A DNA stretch of 64,000 nt from positions 62,001 through 126,000 of the forward strand of contig JABYQS010000087.1 of assembly GCA_022592435.1 (NCBI GenBank), in the 5' to 3' direction. A program made the translations under genes and the position numbers. Under the pieces are notes generated by a model. It did not search any database and was not told the origin of the DNA. It saw only the letters and a list, made by a program, of their open reading frames with translations. Below, in pieces: positions 22,338 to 34,943 of this stretch (the first letter of the stretch is position 1; each line of letters starts with the position of its first letter). This DNA is from Cerioporus squamosus (lineage: Eukaryota > Basidiomycota > Agaricomycetes > Polyporales > Polyporaceae).

Positions 22338-25210
22338 ATGGCCTCAACATCTGCGATCGAGTCGCGAGGCCGCGACAAACGCCCTGCAGTCCCCGTCCTA
22401 CTAGAGGCATTCCCGGTCCCACCAAGCTTCATCCCCCCTTCCCCTCTGCTCTCGGGCAGCCCAAGCTCACCCTTTCCCCGCTCGACTTCTCCGCTTCACT
22501 CTCCCGCTCATTCTCCACAGCAGTTCAAGCTCCCGCCTTCCGCTCCGCCCTCATCACCTCTCCCGCCTGTCCCCGGACCGTCCCCAATCACCGAGCATGA
22601 AACCCTCATGTTCATCACCGCTGCTCGCTCGCGTCGCGCATCGAAAATGTCACTTGCATCCGTTTCGACCTATTCGCAGCGTGACTCTGTCGCCAGTGCG
22701 AGCGGCAGCAGTGCCCCTTCCCTGTCCAATTCAACCAGCGCTACCCCGTACGACTCTTCCCGCTCCATCCGTTCCTACTCGTCAACAAGCTCTCTCTCGG
22801 TTCCGGTTGCACGCCACTTGGAGCGGTCTCCGGTAATCCAACCCCGTATCGCCGAGGAGGACGCCGCAGATCTCACACGCCTGTCACTGGACGATATCTC
22901 CATGCACTCCCCGCTGCCGGAAAGTCTGAGCGACGACGAGAAGGTGCTTGACATCAGTGTGTCACGGAGACGAATACGACACGGTCCCAACGATTCGATA
23001 TCCTCTGTCGACATCAGCGAGATTCCCCAGTTCCGGGACGAAGAAACGGATGTTCTTCCTCCCCCTCTCGCCTCTCCTGTGACGCGCGAACAGGCTGCGC
23101 CCACGCCGACACAGGGCATTCGCAGGTCAATATCAAGCTCAAGTTCCGGTCACGGACGAACACGACGACTCTTAGACAAGGATCTCCCTCCTCTTCCTCC
23201 TGTACCGCTTGCACAGCCACCTCTTCCTCCTTCCGAAACGCCATCGCAGGCTCCACGATCAGAGTCCGTAACACATGCGCGCCGGTCGAGCAGTCCCGAC
23301 ATCCAGGAGATTCTGGCTTCTACTCCGCGTCCGCGACGCAAGTCGTCGCATGGGTCCGGACTACTCTCGCGGTCAACTTCGCGATCCGCACGGAGCCTGA
23401 AGCGTCGACCGAGCGAGTATGGACACGAGGCGCGCTCTGCGCCTGCGTCCCGTCGTACGAGCGCTGCAGACGCAGATCGTCGCGCGAGCGCTCCTTTCTC
23501 CTCTCGAGGGAGGCGGCAGTCACGGCCGGGGTCTCCAACTGAGCTGGCCTACGCGCAAGATGCGATGGAGGAGGTCTGGGACGAGCACTCCTTCGTGTCC
23601 GACTACGGTACGCCGATCGATCAGACAGGTACACCGTTTGACTTGCTCGATGGAGACGAAGAAGCACGACTGGACAGAGAGCTCGACGGTGACGGCAGTG
23701 ACTCGGATTCGAGCTTGGATCTGCACACGCCGCTCCCGTACGTCCACTCACTTGCCTCATTTAGAGGTACAGTTACTGATCTGCGCCCACAGGCAACTGA
23801 TGGTGAAGGATGGTCTGCTATCACCGAATTCGAAGCTCATTCAGGCATCACGGAACACGACACCACTTCCTGGGGAGCGACCAGGAAGTGTGTTCAGTGT
23901 CGCGTCGACTGGTGGGTCCACTGTTTGTCGCTATGTGTCCATATGTGTCTCATTCGTATCGTGATCCCGTTTCAGCTGGATCTGTGATGACGAAGAACGG
24001 ACTGTTCAAGGACGAGCGGGACACGGTCAAGCGCCGCGTGCGGCATCGTGATGGCAAGCTGCTCCGCGGGGGTATCGGTCTTACGACTGGTTTGGGATGG
24101 AGCGATAGCGAGGACGAAGACGCACCTGCGCCCCTTGTCCACAAGCTATCCGCGAACTCTCTCAAGAAGCGTGTCGCCTCGTCTTCATCCCTGCGCAATG
24201 CGAACTCGGTCACACGGTCGTACAGCGATCGCATGCCGGACAGTCGCATGGAGGAATTCGGCGTGCTCCCCAAGGTGCCTCGCTCGTCTGCGCCCCCGAC
24301 GTCGTGGCAGCGACCACGACTTGCCTCTGGGCTTGATCGTCGGACGAGCACAAGTAGCTCCTTGTCGAGCGGATCGTCGACGTCGGCGCTCTCTCGGACG
24401 TTCTCTCGGACATCGGTATCGTCGCATCGATCTGCGCCTGCGTCGTACAGCCGGCGTGGCCTTGAGACCCCAGCGTTGACCATGACCTCTCTCGGTCACA
24501 TCCGGGAAGGCGACGAGCAAGGCTTCTACACTCCGTCGACGTCTTCGTCAACTGGTAGTCTGGTGACCCCCATCACCCCTGCCGACTCTCCCTCCCACAG
24601 TAGGCCCAGTATGGGGTCGCTTGGGTCCAAGCGGATCCCGGCGAAGCTCGACACGTTGACAGCTGCGGACCTCAACTCTCGCGACGTCGTCATCTTGAAC
24701 TCCCCGAGCGAGAGCTCGACTGGTCAGCCCTCGCCCTCGCCGTCGACTGCCACAGCGCGAAGCATGTCAGTCCCCCGCCCTCTCCGTCTTCCGCAGTCGC
24801 AAGGTGGCCTGCGCACCCCCACAAGTGAGACAGCCTCTCCTCGAACGCCCCTCTCTGCCAGCGCCGGTCCGTCAAGCCTTCGCCGCATGCCCTCGCGTCT
24901 GCACCCGCCATCATCCGCTCGCGCCGTTCCCGTTCCTGTTCCCGTCCCAACCGTGGCGAGCGCTCCACCACAGGACGGCGTAGTCTTCCCCGCCCAGTCC
25001 CCGGTGAGGCCCTCTGTCGTGACGCGGAGCTCGTCGGCGAGCTCCGCGAGCGCGGCGCCGAAGCTCAGGCCGCGGACGGGCACGGGCATGGTGTATCGCA
25101 CGTCGCCGAACACGCCGACGACGCCGACCCCGGCGGTTCGCCCGAGCATGTTGCGCATGCCGAGCACGACGTCGCTACGGTCGGCGAAGGGCGTCGGGGT
25201 TGCGATCTGA
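22338..25210 (+). CDS. Long Ser/Pro-rich disordered protein, unknown
   Basis: I do not recognise this protein. It has about 900 residues, almost all low-complexity Ser/Pro/Arg-rich sequence. The first part (22338-23735) includes DKDLPPLPPVPLAQPPLPPS, a Pro-rich SH3-ligand-like stretch, and many SxRRxS-like basic/serine motifs that could be phosphorylated. A small intron, probably about 23735-23791, precedes DGEGWSAITEFEAHSGITEH and a CVQC motif at about 23890-23900. The second part (from about 23987 to 25210) starts MTKNGLFKDERDTVKRR in a different frame and ends SAKGVGVAI. The obvious intron 23912-23975 gives the wrong phase, so the junction near 23.9 kb is unresolved. It could be a signalling or polarity scaffold, but that is speculation. 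Confidence 0.65.
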
Positions 25211-27274
25211 TTGTGATCGGCGGCGTGTGCGTGGGAGCAGGAGAGCAGGTTCTCTGGGCTCCCCCTCCCCCGCGAGCCCAATCCTTGACGACGCGCTGTT
25301 CGCGTGGAGCCCCGGGCTTGGCTCCTCAGAAGCATACCATACGATAGTGCGCATTGGCGAGCCCGTGTGCGAGTAAGTGTAAGTGTAGAAGTAGTCGTCG
25401 TTATCCCCACCATCCATCACCCACCACTATTCACCGTAGTCTTAGTAGCTGACTGTGTCCCGCTTGGCGGGTCGACCCCTTGACTGTCCCTGTGTTGTTC
25501 AGCCTCCTTGCATTACATCTCTTGCCCCCTTGCACTTCGCACCTTGCTTGTTAGATTCTGTCCTCGGTCGGAGCCCCGGGTTAAATTTGGAAGTTTGTGG
25601 ATTGTAGATGCCCTGTTCCCCTGATCTCGTTATCAAGTACCGTTACCTCGTCTGTCGTTTCGCTGTACGTAACCGACCTACCACCGCTGTTCAGACGTCT
25701 GTGCATACGTAAATGTCGCTCCTTACTACCACAACCACACTACATATATGTTACACCGTTGCCACGTTTTACCCCACTGCCGCTGTTTGTACACCCTGTT
25801 ATTCTAGCATTACGATTTATTCCCAGTGTTGCATGACCCTGACCGCTTCGCGAACCGATCGATCGAATAGCGAGGATCTCACTCTTGTTCGGGAAGCCGT
25901 GGAAGCTGAAGATGTCGAGCGCCGCTGCGCCTAGTGTCAGCTTTGAGCAGGCGTGTCCGTAAGCGTGTCTTGTGTCATTGTCGAGACACTGCCGAAGCAA
26001 GGAGGATCATGACGCCACTGGCCAGTACTTTCGCGAGTGCCACGAGATGCATGAAGAAATGCTGTCAGGAGAAGCTTGCTAGACGGGAAAGGCTGGTGAT
26101 CAGAGGGATGGCACGAGAAATCGCTGCCCCAAAGTACTGCGGTTAACCGCAGAACAGTCGGGCGTGCCGAGCAAGATCTGAATAAGTAGCTTGGCAAGTG
26201 CGTCAAACCAGAGTCCTTCTCCCTTCCGCAACGCCGACAGACAGATCTAGGTGTACCGACCGCGCGCTCCAGGAAGATCGGCAACTAGAGTCACTCGATT
26301 GAGTCCCTCCCGAACGCCAAGTTCGGAGTCCAGAGTGCGGCGGACGCGAGTGCAACGATTCCCCATCATCGAGCGACCCACGTAATCTTCATCCAGGAGA
26401 CGGACCAGGTTCCGCGATGTCTTCCAGCCTCAGGCGTCATAGCACGCTGGGACTGGACGACCAAGAATGTCGCCTGTTACGCGCCTGGGTGGCCATACTT
26501 ATGTAGGACGGGGGTTCTCCACCGCTGCGATTGGGAACCGTCGTGTGCTGGATTCTCAGCAGGAGCCTGAGGTCGTCTGGAGAATTGCGAATTTCGACCA
26601 TCAGGATTGCACAGGTGCGGCCGGTACCTGTTCAGTTTATGAGCATGAGCATCTCCACCGTCCACGAATACAAAGTCTGGCAAATGAATTGTGCTCAGCC
26701 TTATCGAGCGTAATAGCACGGCTCGTACTTCTCCTGGAGAGCGGGGGCGCTACCATCGCGGCTAACTGAAGCGTAGGATTCCGCTCCTTGAGGATGACTG
26801 TCATCGTGATGAGTCTAGGCAGCAGTTGGTTTCCGGAGCATGGTGCGAAAGGAGAAGCAAACCTCCGAAGTCTATTGGCATGGCTCGTCTGCTAACGACG
26901 TAGCGGGGCATCCCCGGCATCTGCCGAAAGGCACGCCAACAGCGCTGCACAGTGTTCGAGTCTGGATAGCATATGTATGGCGGAGAGAGAACTGATGTCT
27001 AAGGGTTGAAACACGAATGGTGCGTTCAAGGCGAGTTTATGTAGTGCCAGGTGCGAGTCGCCACGCCCACGCCAACTTCTCGGCATTTGCCGGCGACATA
27101 TAGCTGTGCCCCGAGCCGCTGAGAGTTCGAGTCACCTTGTCTACCTACCACCACCTCGACATCGAGTGACAGACGTGAAAGTTGTATGAACCCTCATTGA
27201 AAGTGTAGGTATGCAGCAATCCTTGCACGGCCACTGTGGCCGGCAACTCACCAACAGCACAGATTAGATCCTAA
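25211..27274. other. Intergenic region, 2.1 kb
   Basis: Contains the pyrimidine-rich 3' flank of the disordered-protein gene (to about 25850) and the upstream region of the AlkB gene. Small frames such as 26467-26769 have no recognisable features. I see no repeat or RNA gene. Confidence 0.4.
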
Positions 27275-28377
27275 ATGAGCGTCCCGACACATCCCAGATT
27301 TAAGTTCCTTGGACCGGGGGATACCATCGCCGAGGGCGACTCCTATGTTCTGTATGATCTTCTGCCAGCTGATCTGGCAGACGTTGCGTTTGACAACCTC
27401 AAGAAAGAGGTCAAGTGGAACAAGATGATGCACAGGGGTACGTCTGCGATGTCGAATCATCTCCCGCTGACTCTCACGCTCGACAGGCGGCGAGGTCCCA
27501 AGGCTGGTCGCCGTGGAGGGACGCGTGAACGAGGACAGGAGGTGCGCCATTCCTTCTGCTCGTCCGATCGCGCACGCTGACGATTTACGGTCGCACATCT
27601 AGCTTCCCGCTGTACCGCCACCCTGCAGACGAATCGCCGCCACTGTTGCCGTTCTCCCCAACAGTGGAGCTCATCCGACAGCGTGTTGAGGAGGTGCTGC
27701 ACGAGCCCGTGAACCATGTGCTCATCCAGCACTACCGCACGGGTGCAGACTACATCTCTGAGCACTCGGACAAGACGATCGACGTCGTGAAGGGCTCGAA
27801 GATCGTCAACGTGAGCCTGGGTGTACAGCGCTTCATGACGCTTCGCACCAAGAAAGACGCGCTCGCGAACCCACATGTCGACCTGGATGCGGACGCGTCC
27901 ACGCCTCCTGCCACCCAAAACGGGCCTCAGTCTCACAGCCAGAGCCAGACTCAAACTGGCACTGGCGAGTCTGAGAAGCCTGGGCGGCGCGGCACACAGC
28001 GTGTGCCGCTCCCGCACAACTCCATGTTCGTCATGGGCTTGGAGACGAATGCGAAGTGGCTGCATAGCATCCGCACGGACAAGCGGCCGCTGAAGACGAA
28101 GACCGAGGCGGAGAAGTTCCACAACGGGGAGCGCATCAGCCTGACGTTCCGCACGATTGGCACGTTCTTAACCAAGGACGAGGCGCTGATCTGGGGTCAG
28201 GGTGCGAAGGGGAAGACGCGTGCAGAGGCGAGGCCGGTCGTCCGTGGAGGGCGCGAGGCGGCGAGGCTGATTACGGCGTTTGGTGCTGAGAACCACCGGA
28301 GCGACTTTGATTGGGACAGAGCGTATGGGAAGGGCTTTGATGTCCTGCACTTTACAACTCGCTCCCGGCAACGCTGA
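27275..28377 (+). CDS. AlkB-like 2-oxoglutarate/Fe(II) dioxygenase
   Basis: Member of the AlkB branch of 2-oxoglutarate- and iron-dependent oxygenases, which oxidatively demethylate nucleic acids or proteins. Which substrate is used here cannot be told. About 325 aa in three exons: junctions fall at HRG|GEVPRLV (after about 27435) and NEDR|SFPLYRH (about 27541-27601). Fe ligands are visible: HSD in EHSDKTID (about 27760) and the distal His in KWLHSI (about 28060). The 2-oxoglutarate-binding Arg lies in GERISLTFR (about 28130-28150). LLPFSPTVELIRQRV and NHVLIQHYRTGADYIS are typical of fungal AlkB-like proteins. A Gln/Ser/Thr-rich insertion (about 27900-27980) interrupts the fold between the HxD and the distal His. 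The start ATG opens a frame colinear with the domain. Confidence 0.85.
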
Positions 28378-28904
28378 GCGTAGGTCGAATGTTCGGCTTC
28401 GTGTGCATGTATGAGTATGAGTCTCGAAATAGCTGTACCTTGGACCCCCGGACATATGATACTATGACCTTCGTCCGGAGTCTTGCTCTCAGACTTGGCC
28501 CCGCGTCGACTTGTATCTACCGGATATTCCAACGTCTCGAATTCGAGGTCGCTCCCAAGTTCCAGCATCGTCGACCGTCGGCGGCAGTCGGAGAGCGCCC
28601 ACGTGGGACGCCGGGAGATATATTCTGCTAAGCATTTCCGCTATGTCCCGATTAGGACATAGCAGGGAGAAAATGTGCGCGTCTTTAGCCTCGAGGCATG
28701 AGGCATGGGAGAGCCGCGGCAAACACGACATGAACTTTGATGGTGATGTTTCGCAGAAGCTGAGAAGTCTTTCTACGCTTTCGCTCTCTCGCCGACGACC
28801 ACGACACGACCCCGACGACGACTTTCTCTTCTCCATTCGCTCTCTGGTTCTCTATAACGGCCTTGACTTCTGCTTGAGCTTCGGGCACCGCGACCGCAGA
28901 CACC
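28378..28904. other. Intergenic spacer before xylulokinase
   Basis: 3' flank of the AlkB gene and promoter/5' leader of XKS1. TCTATAACG near 28850 is a weak TATA-like sequence. No gene seen. Confidence 0.4.
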
Positions 28905-31900
28905 ATGCCGCCCAAGACCCTCTCCGCCTTCTTTCTCGGTCTGGAGCTCGCGACGGACCAGTTGAGGGCCTCAATAGTGGACGAGAATCTCGAGTTGGTC
29001 GGTGTGGAAGTTGTGGATTTTGATACAGAGGTCGCGGAGTACCAGTGAGTACAATTTTGACCCCTTGGCCGTGTCTGCTTTCCATGTTCTCTCTCCCCCA
29101 CCCGCCTGCATGAACGTTACTGCAAGATCTGCAATTGCCTGTACCCTGCGCATTTACGGATATCCTTCCCCGACGCTCTAGGCGGTCGCCAGAGCTGCGG
29201 CTGACCCATCGGCGCAGGACGACACTTGATTGCTCGGTTACTCTGCACGGCCAGGCTGACCGTGCAGGCAAGTGCGCAAGGTCTTTATGTTTGTGCTCTT
29301 TGTGCCCCGGTATACAGCGCACTCCCAGTGCCATACGACGGGCTCTGACCCAACGGCAGCGTCCTCCCTCAAGTCGCAATGTCGATGTTTCTGCGGAGGG
29401 ACTACATAGCCCTCTCGCTGTGCTTTGCCTGTGGGCTTCAGAGATCTTACGTCTTATGCTTCCTCCGGTCTTACTCCACATCGCGGATGGTATCAGACGC
29501 GCGTCGCGTCCTTCAATTCTATCGCTGTTCCACACGAGCGGAGGCTTTCGCCCGACGCCCTTCGGAGCGTTCGCAGCTCACCTGTATGCCCTGTTTCAAT
29601 CATCGGAATGGTAGGAAAGCACTCATGCCCCGTCGATCGTCGCACGAACGCTCCCGTTGCTGGGTAACCACGGACCGGTTTTCTTCGCTTACAGAATTTT
29701 GACATTGGTTTTCGCGCGTTCTCCCCTTGGCCGTCGATTTCTCTTGCTCATGATTTCTGTATCTTGCCGCACAGAACTCAGGGAGGAATCTTCACGACAC
29801 CCGGCGATGCGTATACGACTCCGGTGGAAATGTGGTTGAAAGGCTTCGGTACGCAATTACCTTCGCGGAAGTATTTGTTACGCGCCCATGCTGATCGGAC
29901 ATGTCACGTGTCACAACTGTTGTGACCATCTAGATCTGCTCCTCGAGAAACTGGGCAAAAATTACGACCTGTCGAGGATAAAGGCGATCGGAGGTGCTGC
30001 ACAGGTAGGCAAAGGGACTGTTCGGTGGACGGCAAGTTCTCATCTCTCCTAGCAAGCACTAGTCTGGTGGAAAGCACCGGTGCCACCACTGCAAGCCCTC
30101 GATGCGAGGTTACCGGTCCACACACAAATCACTTCTCAATCGTTCTCCCTCCAAAATACTCCCATCTCACAGGACACCTCCGCACACACGCATGCGCTAG
30201 CACTCGAAGCTGCTCTCGGCGGTCCAGATCTCATGGCCTCGCGGGTGGGGACGTGTGCACACCCCTCACTCGTTGCCGCTCAGCTTCTACGCGTTCGCGA
30301 AGCTTGGCCGGACGTTTGGACGCGCACCGGGCGCGTGCAGATGGCGAGCTCCTTCTTGGCCAGTCTTCTGACTGGACAGCTGGTTGGCATGGGCGAGGCA
30401 GAGGCTTCCTCCACAGGTTTGTGGGTCCATGCCGGTGCGCAGCCAGGTGGGCAGAGCGGCTGGGACGAGGGCGTCATGGAGATCGTAGGCGGTAACCGAG
30501 ATGAGGGTCGTCGCATCTGGCAGTGGCTAGGTGAGGTCGACGTCTCTGGAGGGCGGCGCCGCATCGGGACGATTTCTCGATACCTCGTGGAGCGTTTCGG
30601 CTTCGACCCTGGTTTGTCCTTTCGCCCTGTGTGTCGTGCCGCGCTCATGGGACAATGCAGAGACTATTATCACCCCATTCACGTCCGACTACCTATCTTC
30701 GTACCTATCGTTATGCCCTTCTCCTTCGGATGCCGTGCTCACATTCGGTCCTATGGACATCATGATGGCTCCTGCACCCAACTACATTCCGACCCGCTTG
30801 TACAATCTCTACCCGCACCCCGCTCAGGACGCCAGCGAAAAGAAACGATACATTGTCATGCTCACCAGCAGGTGCGTCGGCAGTTCAACCTGCGTTCACT
30901 ACCCGTGGCGATGACCGAGGATAATTCAGGAATGCCGATGTTCCACGTGCTCTTGTACGGGACATGTACACGAAGAGCTGGAGCGCCTTCGATCGTCTGG
31001 TCGCTATCGTCCCGCCTGGCGGTTCAATAGGGTAGGTGAAGGCCACAGCAGCCTGAGGTAGTTAAACTGACCTTCATATACGCAGCCTCGACGACAAGCT
31101 GTTTAGCTTCTGGCTCCTGCAAGGCGACAGCTATCCCTACTCACACGTCAAAGGTATCTACCGCTTCGAAACCGGCGTCAAGGTCAACGAGTTCCGCGAC
31201 CTCCGTGCAAACCCCCGCTGTCTGCTCGAGAGCCAGATCCTCTCCTTCCGGGTTCGCTGGTCAAGAACGATTCCTACGGGTGTCTTCGGCTCAGCCGCAG
31301 GCCGTGCACGCAACGCGAGCAGCACCGCGAGTCCCATCTCCGGTGCGTCGCAGAAACGCGCCACGGGCGTGAACAACAGCAACAACATGGGACTTCCTTT
31401 CGACCCCTACGACTACTCTACGCTTCCTGCGCGCATCCTCGCCACCGGTGCTGCAGCGAACTTCCCTTCCATCGCGAACCTCGCAGGTGACGTCTTCAAC
31501 GCCCCCGTCCTCATGCCGACCACGCAGATCGACGCCGCGCAAGTCATCCCGCATCGCAATGCCCCTGCAGTGGGCTTCCCTGCCCGTGCCGCGCTTGGTG
31601 GGGCTTACGTTGCCCGATGGGTATGGGCCAAGGAGAAGGGTACGCCAGCAGGGACAGGACGGGGCGGCTTCGAGGAGGAAGTGCGGAGGTTGCTCGGGAA
31701 GCGCTGGGGAGCGACCAACGGCGCCCTTCTGCGTACTAGCGTCAACGCGCCAAGCACCACGAGCAAAGCCCCTAGCGCTGCGGGTAGTGGTGCGAGCACC
31801 CCGTACGGCCATGGATCGCGGTTAGGCTCGACGGTGGTCGTCGAAGAGGAGGAGGAAGAGGTCGAGGAGATGGAGCGGGCGCCCATGGCCGCCAGCGGGT

Positions 31901-32250
31901 TCGGCCTCGGCTTCAACGAGACGGACATGCATGCGCGACTGCGGACGATCACAAGCTCGACCGTGTCGACGAACATGAGCGGGAGTACGCTCGATGCGCC
32001 CTCGACGGCGTTCACGACCCCGGAGCTTGGGGGCTTGACGAGCCCGAACCCGCAGGGGACGGAGTCTGCTGCCACGCCGACGGCGCCGTCAGCACTCCAG
32101 CCGGTGACTGCGATGCCGACGTCGGACGCGGAGCTGCAGCTTGGTCTGGCGAAGGTTGCTGAACCGGACGTGGACGCGTTCATGTCGTACGCCGCGCTTG
32201 TCCCCGAGTATTGTAGGCTCGAGGGGCTGCTCATCAAGGCGATCGTCTGA
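28905..32250 (+). CDS. XKS1: D-xylulose kinase (FGGY family)
   Basis: Phosphorylates D-xylulose to D-xylulose 5-phosphate, feeding xylose into the pentose phosphate pathway in the cytosol. Seven exons: 28905-29044, 29775-29848, 29934-30004, 30053-30611, 30661-30871, 30930-31031 and 31086-32250, giving 773 aa with all phases consistent. Visible family motifs are FFLGLELATDQLRA at the N-terminus, GGIFTTPGDAYTTPVEMW, LSRIKAIGGAAQ, SFSLQNTPISQDTS, AARVGTCA-like ASRVGTCAHPSL, TGRVQMASSFLASLL and GWDEGVMEIVG. After intron 6 come LFSFWLLQGDSYPYSH and YRFETGVKVNEFRD. It is longer than most xylulokinases because the last exon carries a Ser/Thr/Glu-rich insertion (about 31730-32110) before a C-terminal VPEYCRLEGLL. 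Intron 1 is 730 nt and seems to hold an insertion. Confidence 0.92.
29061..29734. mobile_element. Putative 662-bp insertion in XKS1 intron 1
   Basis: CCCCTTGGCCGT occurs exactly at 29061-29072 and 29723-29734. Removing one copy plus the DNA between leaves a 68-nt intron with GTGAGT donor and CACAG acceptor, the normal size here. The simplest reading is an insertion with a 12-bp target duplication. There are no obvious terminal inverted repeats or coding domain. An 8-bp inverted repeat (CTGCACGG and CCGTGCAG, 29243-29267) lies inside. A chance repeat or segmental rearrangement remains possible. Confidence 0.5.
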
Positions 32251-33686
32251 ACGCTGCCTCTGGGGTCCCACCTTCGCTGCTCATATCTGTCAACACCATA
32301 TCCCCAGGTCTCCTCGCTGCTGCTGCTCCATACGTCTCCACCCGCCTATCACGTTCATCCCATCTCCTGCATCCCACATTCCGTGTTCTGCTCAGTGTCG
32401 TCTTGCTTCGAGGGTTGGCTTCGGCTTCGGCTTCGGCAAAACCCAGGTTTCCTCCTTTCCCTTGTCCTCGTCTCCTCCTCCATCATCTGTCTGTTGCTCA
32501 TGCATGCTGTGCTCTTGACATGTTGTACGCAGGCCTGCGGGGGCGGGCCTGAGGCTTTAGTGAAGGCTGTAGCCTACTGTTAGATGCTAGTGTTCCGAAT
32601 CGTCCTCCTCCCTCTCCCGTGGATCCCTACATCCTCTCCTATCAGCCATCCACTCAATCCCGCTCGTCCACACGATCACCCTCCCGTCTCACGATCTCAT
32701 AACCCCGTATCCGCGCTGTCTGCTAGAGTTTTGATTGTCTGTTGAGGGTAGGGATGGGGTTTGCATGTAGTTCCCGGGGCCCGGGTTGGGGCGAGGGTAC
32801 TGGGGTGTTGTTGTTCAGGCCGTGGTCCGTCATCCAGTCATCCTTCTATCCATCCGCGCATGCCGTCCATCCATCCAAAAAGTTGCATAGCCAAGTACTA
32901 TATCCTGCCTAGCTATAACCGATACCACTGACTATGATATCATGGTATACGAGAATCCTGTCGTAGCGCTACGCTGTAGACAACCCGAATCGATGCTTCA
33001 CGTCCTGCTGTACCCGCCGTCTCGGCGTTGGATGCTGTTGCTGGAGCCGTCGTATCGTCGACGTCGGTACGCTCATCTTGAGGTTGCTCGATGATGTGTG
33101 GTGAGTTTTACACCTTTTTTCCCCGACATGACTGACCATTGGTTAGTAGTGCAGATCGTGCTCGCTGTCTGGACTGATCGTTAAAGGCACGTTCGTTGTC
33201 GCCTGTGTTTCGTTTCGCCGCCCACACGATCCATGCACAGACAGGTGTGTACCTGGGGCCTCCATGTGACGGCGGCGGTGGATCTTTTCTGGCGAAACTT
33301 GTACCTCCCAGGTTACCAGGTATGCCGAATCGATTCCAAAGCTCAGCAAAACTTCTGGGGATTAGTCGAAGGTTACTAGTGAGCCCTACGGACTTGATTT
33401 TTTAGTGTAATCTCACGACCATGCCTTTCAGCGTCACCGATGGGCGAGCATTTCAGCCCGCGCAATATGCCCGAGGGCAGCGATACGATGGGTATACTGC
33501 TTCCATTGCCATCAATCATGTTACAACCAGGCACAACAGTGACGACACGCCCCACGTACCCCGCCTTCTCGCCGACCAGCTGAGCAAGAGGCGAACTCAA
33601 GTCTCGGCCACTTCCCATGTACTCGCCCCCTGCTTCCCGAACGGTTATAAGGCGTGGGCTCGTCATGGTGAGTACAGAACTCTCGT
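32251..33686. other. Intergenic region, 1.4 kb
   Basis: Pyrimidine-rich 3' flank of XKS1, then the upstream region of the NmrA-like gene. A short hexamer repeat occurs at 32417-32437. No coding region is supported. Confidence 0.4.
32417..32437. repeat. GGCTTC microsatellite, 3.5 copies
   Basis: Three full GGCTTC units plus GGC in the 3' flank of XKS1. Confidence 0.8.
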
Positions 33687-34943
33687 ATGTCATCTGCCGC
33701 ACACACAAAGAAGGTTATCCTCGTCATCGGCGGCACTGGTGCGCAAGGCCTAGCCGTCGTTGAGGCCTTGCTCAAACCGTCGGCTGACGGCTCTCTGTCT
33801 CCGTATTCCGTGCGTGTCCTCACTCGGGACGCGACCAGTACCCGCGCCCAGGAGCTTGCAAAGAAGGGCGTCGAGGTGGTCAAGGGTACGTGTCGCTGTG
33901 CTTGTCCAGTCGCAGGTTGCTAAGATCACCACATGTCTCATGCAGGGTCTGTCGACGATTTCACCAGCGTACTTGCTGCCTTGGAGGGTGCATACGGGGC
34001 CTTCGTGAACACGGACAGCTTCACGCTCGGGGAAGAGAAGGAAATCTTCATCGGCATGCGCATCTTCGAGCTCGCAAAGCAGATCGGAACGCTGCAGCAC
34101 TACGTGTGGAGCGGTTCGGACTACTCATTGAAGGTTCGTTGTCAACTTTCTGTCGCTCATTTGGCGCCCTCATGACCGACATACAGAAAGGAGGGTACAA
34201 CCCTATCTACCGTTGTGAACACGAAGACGGGAAGGCTCGAGTTAGTGACTGGATGCGAGCGCAGCCATCGGTCGTCAGCGACGACAAGCTGTCGTGGAGC
34301 ATTCTCTCGACCGTGGTGTACATGGAGATGCTGAACATTGTGAGTGTACCCAAATTTCTCCCTTGAACTCCGTACTAAACAACCGTCCTCGCAGCCCATG
34401 ATGGGCCCGCTCAACAAGCGGGCTGATGGGACTTATGTCTTTGCGACGCCGATCGGTACTGGCCACGTTCCCTTCATTACCCTTGCCGACGTCGGCTTCT
34501 TCGCGCGCTACATCTTCGACCACCGCGAGGACACCTCCGCGCGCGAGCTCGAGGTCGCAAGCGATTGGGTCGACTGGCCCGCTCTCGTCTCGACTTTCAC
34601 CAAGGTCACAGGGAAACCCGCCGTGTTCGTGCCGCTCAGTATGGACGGATGGTTCGCGCTGTGGGACCGGGACGACATCAACAAGCCCCTCGCGAACGAG
34701 AAGCAGGTGGCCGACGGCTCGACGACGTGGCGCGAGAACTTCTCGTGCTGGTGGGCGGGGTACCGCGACGACCTGATCACGCGCGACCTGGAGCCGATTC
34801 GGCGCGTCCATCCTCACGGCCATACGCTGGAGAGTTGGATGCGGGAGACGGGGTATACGGGCGACATAAACACGGACTTGCTGAAGAATATGCAGGACGG
34901 TAAATACCCCCGCCTCAATCTTGACCGCATATCGGAGCTATGA
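33687..34943 (+). CDS. NmrA-like NAD(P)-binding protein
   Basis: Atypical short-chain dehydrogenase fold of the NmrA/HSCARG group, which bind NAD(P) and often act as redox sensors or regulators. The partner is unknown here. About 360 aa in four exons. The N-terminal Rossmann motif is VILVIGGTGAQGLAVVEALL (GxxGxxG). Exons continue with GSVDDFTSVLAALEGAYGAF (about 33946), LQHYVWSGSDYSLK, then SDWMRAQPSVVSDDKLSWSI (about 34240), and after an intron near 34340-34395 PMMGPLNKRADGTYVFATPI. The catalytic YxxxK of classical SDRs is not evident, as usual in NmrA-like proteins. Splices at about 33887 and 34134 have standard GTACGT and GTTCGT-like donors. The C-terminus ends DRISEL. Confidence 0.82.

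Noticed and set aside
25826..25840. CAGTGTTGC as another hAT terminus
   Set aside because: No inverted partner or 8-bp duplication found nearby.
27100..27160. Possible tRNA (GAGTTCGAGTC resembles a B box)
   Set aside because: No matching T stem, acceptor stem or A box upstream.
27275..28377. TET/JBP-type dioxygenase linked to the KDZ transposon
   Set aside because: KDZ elements are known to travel with TET/JBP genes, which made this tempting. The motifs (HSD, KWLHSI, ERISLTFR) are AlkB-like, and the gene lies 23 kb away with host genes between.
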